From assembly GCA_910592005.1 (NCBI GenBank), contig CAJVPP010000892.1:1-24947 (forward strand): DNA of 24,947 bases, written 5' to 3'. This DNA is from Funneliformis mosseae (Eukaryota; Glomeromycota; Glomeromycetes; Glomerales; Glomeraceae). This document shows, one piece after another, positions 19,955-24,947 of the stretch. How positions within the stretch are numbered: the stretch's first letter is position 1; the number at the start of each line of letters is the position of its first letter. The position numbers were made by a program, and so were the translations under genes. The notes beneath the pieces were generated by a model. The model was not told the origin of the DNA, did no database searches, and saw only the letters and a list, made by a program, of their open reading frames with translations.

Positions 19955-20235
19955 TCAATTAGAATGAAAAAATCATTGTTCCTTAGGTATAATAAACTAT
20001 CGTTTCTTAGAAATGAAAAAACTATAATTTTTTAGGTATAATAATACTATCATTTCTTAGCAACTATTATACCTAAGGAATGATAAAATTATCATTCCTT
20101 AGATATAATAATATCATAATTTCTTAGGAATTATTATACCTAAGAAATGATAAAACTATCATCTCTAAGATACATAATACCATTATTTCTTAAGAACTAT
20201 TATACCTAAGAAATGATATATTCGTTCTAATTAGA
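19955..20235. repeat. Palindromic MITE-like element with an internal 66-bp array
   Basis: The two ends are inverted repeats of about 37 bases. The left reads AATTAGAATGAAAAAATCATT then TTCCTTAGGTATAATA; the right, read inwards, is AATTAGAACGAATATATCATT then TCTTAGGTATAATA. Inside, the block CTATTATACC then TAAGRAATGATA recurs at 20064, 20131 and 20197 (spacing 67 and 66), each time paired with an upstream TTTCTTAG to form a hairpin. No coding capacity, and no convincing target duplication was identified. The span 19851-19954 before it shows nothing. Confidence 0.7.
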
Positions 20236-20609
20236 TGTCAATTAGCTTAATAAATTAAGTTATATTTTTGATGTATATTAATCAATTATAAGTATACCAA
20301 TTAGATATAAATAAAATAGATTGAATTTTAACTAAATATTAATTAATTCTTAATATATACTAATCAGCTAAGCTGAGTTTTAATAATTTGCTAATTTAGG
20401 CTGATTTTAATCCAATTTTTTACACGTCTGATTTTTTAATTTTGATTAGTATAATATTTAGAAAAGAATAATAGATTTATTCTAATTCTTAATAGATTTA
20501 TTAATTAATAAATAATAAATCTGAATAATAAATTATAATATGAATTACTAGAATAAAATAAGAAAAAAAGTATAAATTATTTAATAATTTAAGAATTAAT
20601 AAGTATTTA
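20236..20609. other. AT-rich spacer, nothing recognised
   Basis: No coding trace. Some wording (AATTAGCTTAATAAATTAAG, AATCAGCTAAGCTGAG) echoes the 18671-19090 tandem array, but no unit boundaries can be drawn. Confidence 0.35.
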
Positions 20610-21245
20610 TATAAAGATGATGATAATAGTACCTAATATATAATTAATGATAATAATAATATATAGAATATAATTGATGATGATAATAATATATAATAAA
20701 TATTAAATAATGATAATAAAACATAACTTTAAGAAAAATAAAATAATTGAAGAAATAAATTATAAGAAATAAAAGAAAGAAAACCTACCAAAAAAAGGAA
20801 AATATAATTAAAAAAATATAATAAAGAAGTATATAATAAAATATATTTAAATAAAAAGAAGATAATATATAAAAAAAAGAAAATATCTATAGAAATAAAA
20901 TATTGAGAAGAGAAAAATTTAATTAAGAAATTATGAGAGAAGAAAAGATGTAGAATTAAAAAAGAAAATAATATTAAAAATTATAAAAATAATAATAAGA
21001 AATAATAATAATGTAATTAAATAAAATGGAAAAATAGATTTAAAATAATAATAATGATAAAAATTAAAAAAGATATAAGAGAATAATAATAAAGATACTT
21101 CTTAGATAAATAAAAATTAATTTGTAAAACAAATTCTCTTAATGGTAAATAGCAAAAACACATTAAGTAAATATGATTCTTATTGAAGTTATCAAATTTA
21201 TAAAATATCATATATTTATAAAATATAAATTTTAATAATCACTAG
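20610..21245 (+). repeat. Dispersed repeat R2, copy 2
   Basis: Direct counterpart of 4130-4610: ATAATTGATGATGATAATAA wording near 20670, CATAACTTTAAGAAAAATAA near 20722, a purine-rich middle, then the conserved core from 21101 (cttaga, AAATAAAAATTAATTTGTAA, acacattaag). The minus-strand open frame over the core is a shadow of this repeat. Here no LINE ORF1 follows; the pogo-like element lies 320 bases downstream. Confidence 0.7.
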
Positions 21246-21564
21246 TAAACAATTATACACTTTAGATATTAGCATTACATATTAATAATCAATGATTTTA
21301 AATATTACAATAGTTTTACTATAGTAACATAATTTTTTGTAATAATCTAAATATGATACTTTGTGATTATCAATGTTTTTAAATATATAGATAATATAAA
21401 ATAATTATTATTTTTTAATAAAAAATGTAATATAAATAATGCAGGGAAATTTATAATATTACATAATATCTTATATAAGAATGTAAAAGTTGAGCCTTAT
21501 AGTATACTAATATTATATAATAAATTTTAATATTCTAATAATTTATTACTTTATTTAGACTAGA
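21246..21564. other. AT-rich spacer before the pogo-like element
   Basis: No coding trace, inverted repeat or RNA gene that I can support. Confidence 0.4.
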
Positions 21565-21566
21565 TA

Positions 21567-21592
21567 CCGTATCTTTCTGATTTAAGCACCAC
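21567..21592 (+). repeat. Left terminal inverted repeat of the pogo-like element
   Basis: Begins CCGTATCTTTCTG and ends AAGCACCAC. The presumed transposase binding site. An inverted second copy of its core lies at about 21624-21647 (GGGATGATGCTTAAATTCGG). Confidence 0.9.
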
Positions 21593-21748
21593 TTTTTTGA
21601 GAAAAAACTTTCACTTAAGTTTGGGATGATGCTTAAATTCGGAAGTTTTTTTTAATTTTTTTTTTTGTGTTTTGAAAAAATTTTGTACTATATAAATTTA
21701 TATAAATTCAATTTTACCCCTATTTTACGTACATTTTTTTCACACGCA

Positions 21749-23052
21749 ATGCCAAAAATTCAAAGATCATCATATTCTACTAGTGAAAAGCTTGAGATTT
21801 TGCAATATGCAAAAAATCATGATCAAAGAGCAGCTGCATGTCATTTTTCTATTGATCATTTAATGATTTCACGTTGAAAAAAACAGAGAGATAAACTTAA
21901 GTTAGCAAAAGGAAAAAACTGACATATTAGCGCAGAAAGAAAAGCACAATATCTTGAAGCTAAAACTAGTCTAAAAATATAACTTATAGAATTTTAAAAA
22001 GATGGTATTGCAGTAACTTCTAAAATGGTTAAAATTTATATGAAAGAAATTTTAATAAAAGAGTTTGCTTATGTTTATTCAAATAGTGAAAATTTTCTTG
22101 TTTCAGAATGTTGGTTTTATAGTTTTCTTAAAAGTAATGGATTTTTTCTGTAACATAAAACAAAAATCGGCCAAAAACTTCCTGCTCACTTTAATGACAA
22201 TCTTTTGGAGTTTCAGCAGTTTATTATTAAAAAATGAAAATAATTTGTATATGAACTTTGTGAAATTGAAAACATGGATGAAACTCCTGTTTATTTTGAT
22301 ATGGTTGAAAACTTAACTATAGAAAATTATGGTGCTAAAACTATGCAAATTCGAACAACTGGAAATGAAAAAATCAGTTTACATGTGTTCTTACGGTTCT
22401 TGCAGATGGTACAAAATTACTACTAATTGTCATTTTTAAAGGTAATCAAATACCAAAGAATTTACTTTCTAAAATTATTGTATTGATGCACCCAAAAGGA
22501 TGGATGGATGAATCTGAAATGAAAATCTGGTTTGATAAGGTTTGGAGAAAAAGACTGGAAGGAAATAGAATTAATAAACAAAGATTCCTTCTTGTTATAG
22601 ATAGTTTTGAAGGTCATAAGATGGATGCTATAAAAAAAATTGCATTCGATGAAAATACTGATTTGGCAATCATTCCTAGTGATCTCACTTCTATTGTTCA
22701 GCTACTTGATGTTTTTCTTAATAAGCTATTTAAAAATAGACTTCGTGAAAAGTGAAACATTTAGATGAGTTCAGGTTAATTTTCTTATACTAAAGGTAGG
22801 AATTTAAGAAAGCCTGAATATAATATTATTTGCAAATGGATACTTGAGGCATAGGTGGAAATTTCAAAGGAAATGATTGTAAAGTCATTTAAAAAATGCA
22901 GTATTAGTAACACAATAGATGGATCAGAAGATGATTTGTTTGAGTAAGATGAAAAAGAGGAGGAAATTGATGAAAATGAAAGAGAAGTTATAGATATAGA
23001 TAGTGATTTAGCTGATGAATTAGATAAATTGAAAGATGATGATGAATTGTAA
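21749..23052 (+). pseudogene. pogo/Fot-like transposase (DD35D), one frameshift and 12 in-frame stops
   Basis: A 434-codon cut-and-paste transposase. The ATG at 21749 starts MPKIQRSSYSTSEKLEILQY, a CENP-B/pogo-type helix-turn-helix region (KNHDQRAAACHFSIDHLMIS follows). Catalytic residues: Asp in ENMDETPVYFDM (codon 22277-22279), Asp in FLLVIDSFEGHK (22600-22602), and Asp in VQLLDVFLNKLFK (22708-22710). The last two are separated by 35 residues, as in Fot-type DD35D enzymes. The C-terminus is acidic (EDDLFE, DEKEEEIDENEREV) and ends at TAA 23050-23052. The frame is continuous except for one apparent 1-base loss near 22379, between KIS and TCVLTVLADGTKLLL. The stops are TGA at 21875, 21920, 22235 and 22753; TAG at 22762 and 22852; TAA at 21980, 21995, 22151, 22241, 22777 and 22945. 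The TGA and TAG sites fit a lost Trp (for example SRxKKQRD) and the TAA sites fit a lost Gln. Confidence 0.9.
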
Positions 23053-23153
23053 AATAAAAATCTTTTTTGAAATAAAATATGAAATATAATAAAATTTTTC
23101 AAATTTGGGTGGTGTTTATTTTTGTTTTTCAAGTTATTATGCCGAAAGTTAGG

Positions 23154-23180
23154 GTGGTGCTTAAAATCAGAAGGATATGG
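23154..23180 (-). repeat. Right terminal inverted repeat of the pogo-like element
   Basis: On the plus strand it reads GTGGTGCTTAAAATCAG then AAGGATATGG, and ends directly against a TA. A related GGGTGGTGTTTA lies inside it at about 23107-23118. Confidence 0.9.
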
Positions 23181-23182
23181 TA

Positions 23183-24947
23183 ATCATCAAGAAATTTAAA
23201 GATCAAAATATAGTCATTATTCAATATTACATTTAGGTTAAGAAATACTTTTTATTAATGCAATTTCAAATAATAAAACTATTAAATTATGTAATAAATT
23301 TAAAATCACTAGGCACTACTCTTAAAATTTATAAAAATTCTTTAAATAATTTGAGTAAATCCTTTACCTTCTATATCAATATCTCTTATATATATAAATT
23401 AAAAGTAGATAAAATAATAATTATTAAGGCCTCTTATAAACCTCACTAATTAAACTTATATTATATAATACTTTATCTTCTAATATTTAATAGAATTATA
23501 TATTTAAAAGAAGATTTACTAGTCAACAATTTATTCAACAAAATGATCTCATATAATTATCAAATTTAGTTTTACTATTAATATATTAAGTATTAATAAT
23601 GACTTAATTAATAATTATATTATATAAAAATATTATTAAAATTAGCTAATATCATTAGTTACTTTAATAATTTTGATAATTTCTCTAATTTATAATATAG
23701 ATGATTTTTTAGTTAGCTAACTTTTATTAATATAAAATGTGACTCAATTAGATTTGTTTAGAATAATAAAATAAATTATTCTTTTTTACTTTAATTATTA
23801 ATTCTTTATTAATAACTAGAGTAAAACTTTTCATTCTTTTTACTACCATCATTATTGCTTATCTAAATCTAAGATAACTGTCCTTTAGATAGTTAAGTAG
23901 TGATATTATATGAAGTCAATCCTACTGCGTCACAAAGATTGATAAATGATTAATGTTATTAATATCATTAGCATTTTTAACTTAGTTAACATTATTATTT
24001 TATTCTTATATTTTATTATTATTATTTATTATATTAGTATTATCATTAAATTATAATTTATCTTTTATATTTATCTTATTGTTATAAAATAGTTTAGCGT
24101 TAGATAGCAATTTCTTATAATTGTATTTTTGTATAAATAGAATAAAAATTTATTCTTATAAAAGGGCAAAGATAGTAGTATAAACTCTATAGTTTGAGTT
24201 TAAGACTTAGAATCTAAGGTTAAGGATTGCTAAGGATATAAATCTCTACAATAAAAAAATCTCTTTCTAAAACTATACATATTCAAAATCCTTCAATGTG
24301 TCAATTGTGTTTATTATGTTTATAAGTTATTAAAGTTATTTACTCGTTTAAAAGTATAAATCTAAGATTAATTATAATAGAACTTATTTTATGGTAACTT
24401 AGTAGTTTTTTATATGTTATTCTTTATTATTAAGTCATAGTTACCTTAAGTTTGACAGACTGAGCATAGAGTTAATAATGCTCAAGTTTTTTAAATACTA
24501 TATCAAATAAAAAAGCTATAAACTAGCATCTTATCTAGTATATAAAGACTAGTAATCAAAACTTAAACTTTAACATTGTATTCTTTTTTGTAAAACTAAT
24601 ATTATATAAAGTATTTATTTCTTTTTTCAAAAAATTGTTCTTTTTTTTACAAGCTAACTTTGGTAAAATTTTATTTTGTAATCAGCAAGTATTAGTGTAT
24701 CTCTCTTATCTAATCCTAATAATTATACATTAAATTAAGCATTATAATAGGTTTTATACATTTGATGTATAAGAAAATATACTAATTTTTCTTTACTTTT
24801 TTCTAAAATTAGATATATTCAAAAGATAAATTTTCTTTTATTATATTAAATTTCAAATAATTGATTATATATTTTATAACATTTTGAATGTGATTATATA
24901 TATTCTTTAAAAGTATATAGAAGACAATGATTAATCATTTTATATGA
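23183..24947. other. AT-rich DNA without a supported gene
   Basis: About 1.76 kb after the transposon. The only open stretch, 23258-23449 (63 codons), is low-complexity Ile/Asn/Lys/Leu with no recognisable motif, and I do not call it a gene. The region includes a slightly less AT-rich patch at about 23910-23940 (CAATCCTACTGCGTCACAAAG) and a weak inverted pair TGGTAACTTA/TAAGTCATAGTTACC at about 24392-24453. No tRNA, rRNA or transposon end was recognised. Confidence 0.4.

Larger units (their letters stand above)
21565..23182 (+). mobile_element. Complete pogo/Fot-like DNA transposon, 1,614 bp plus TA duplications
   Basis: The element spans 21567-23180 and is flanked by TA on both sides (21565-21566 and 23181-23182), the target duplication expected of Tc1/mariner-pogo elements. 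Terminal inverted repeats are 26 bases on the left (21567-21592, CCGTATCTTTCTGATTT then AAGCACCAC) and 27 on the right (23154-23180, read inwards CCATATCCTTCTGATTTT then AAGCACCAC). They match in 24 of 27 aligned positions. One transposase gene fills the middle in the plus orientation. Subterminal copies of the GxTGxTGCTTAAA motif lie just inside each end. This is the best preserved element of the window. Confidence 0.92.

Noticed and set aside
19975..20220. CRISPR-like regularly spaced repeats
   Set aside because: The spacing of 66-67 bp includes the repeated spacers themselves, the units are degenerate and palindromic, and the context is eukaryotic transposons.
22785..23132. 115-codon minus-strand open frame rich in Ser and Phe
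   Set aside because: It is the antisense of the acidic C-terminus of the pogo-like transposase; Ser/Phe richness comes from Glu/Lys/Asp codons read backwards.
23258..23449. 63-codon plus-strand open frame after the pogo-like element
   Set aside because: Low-complexity Ile/Asn/Lys/Leu composition, no recognisable motif, no second copy in the window.
24160..24260. Possible small RNA or tRNA-like fold around CTCTATAGTTTGAG
   Set aside because: No acceptor stem, T-loop motif or anticodon arm could be drawn.
1..24947. Reassigned stop codons (TAA/TAG as Gln, TGA as Trp) as the genetic code of the organism
   Set aside because: Frameshifts, lost catalytic residues and TAG at probable Trp sites fit mutational decay better, though a check of host genes would settle it.

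Overview
The window is about 25 kb of extremely AT-rich eukaryotic DNA. I can support no intact host gene in it; essentially every recognisable coding trace belongs to a decayed transposable element. The element mix is LINE retrotransposons with an endonuclease/exonuclease/phosphatase (EEP) domain, reverse transcriptase, RNase H and a Cys/His C-terminal tail, plus Tc1/mariner, pogo/Fot-like and hAT-like DNA transposons. From memory of protein family wording, this composition and the flavour of the LINE and pogo proteins best fit an arbuscular mycorrhizal fungus (Glomeromycotina, Rhizophagus-like). That assignment is an inference and was not checked by a search.

Layout. 1-518: 3' half of a Tc1 element on the plus strand. 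1000-1540: purine-rich repeat. 1850-3300: 3' part of a plus-strand LINE (family 2: RNase H and C-terminal tail), followed by a 211-bp tandem duplication (3426-3845) carrying AATAAA and A-tracts. 4130-4830: repeats that recur elsewhere in the window. 4970-6600: decayed family-2 LINE ORF1, with an exact 78-bp tandem duplication inside. 6726-7808: Tc1/mariner remnant on the minus strand. 7879-8233: 339-bp MITE with 8-bp target duplications (hAT-like). 8240-9650: family-2 LINE EEP domain and linker. 9679-17252: nearly full-length LINE (family 1) on the minus strand, flanked by a likely 14-bp target duplication. 17880-18670: second copy of the linker region seen at 8845-9632. 18845-20235: three different repeat arrays, one of them palindromic. 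20610-21245: second copy of the 4130-4610 repeat. 21565-23182: complete pogo/Fot-like transposon with matching inverted repeats and TA duplications. 23183-24947: AT-rich DNA with nothing I can identify.

How the pieces relate. The region reads as a nested transposon graveyard. A plus-strand LINE has been interrupted by a Tc1 element, a hAT-like MITE and an opposite-strand LINE. In-frame stops fall strikingly often where Trp or Gln is expected, and catalytic residues have changed Asp to Asn or Glu to Lys. This points to C-to-T/G-to-A decay as the main force. The pogo-like element is the best preserved (one frameshift, 12 Trp/Gln-type stops) and is probably the youngest. Coordinates of decayed elements are approximate unless a boundary is stated to be exact.
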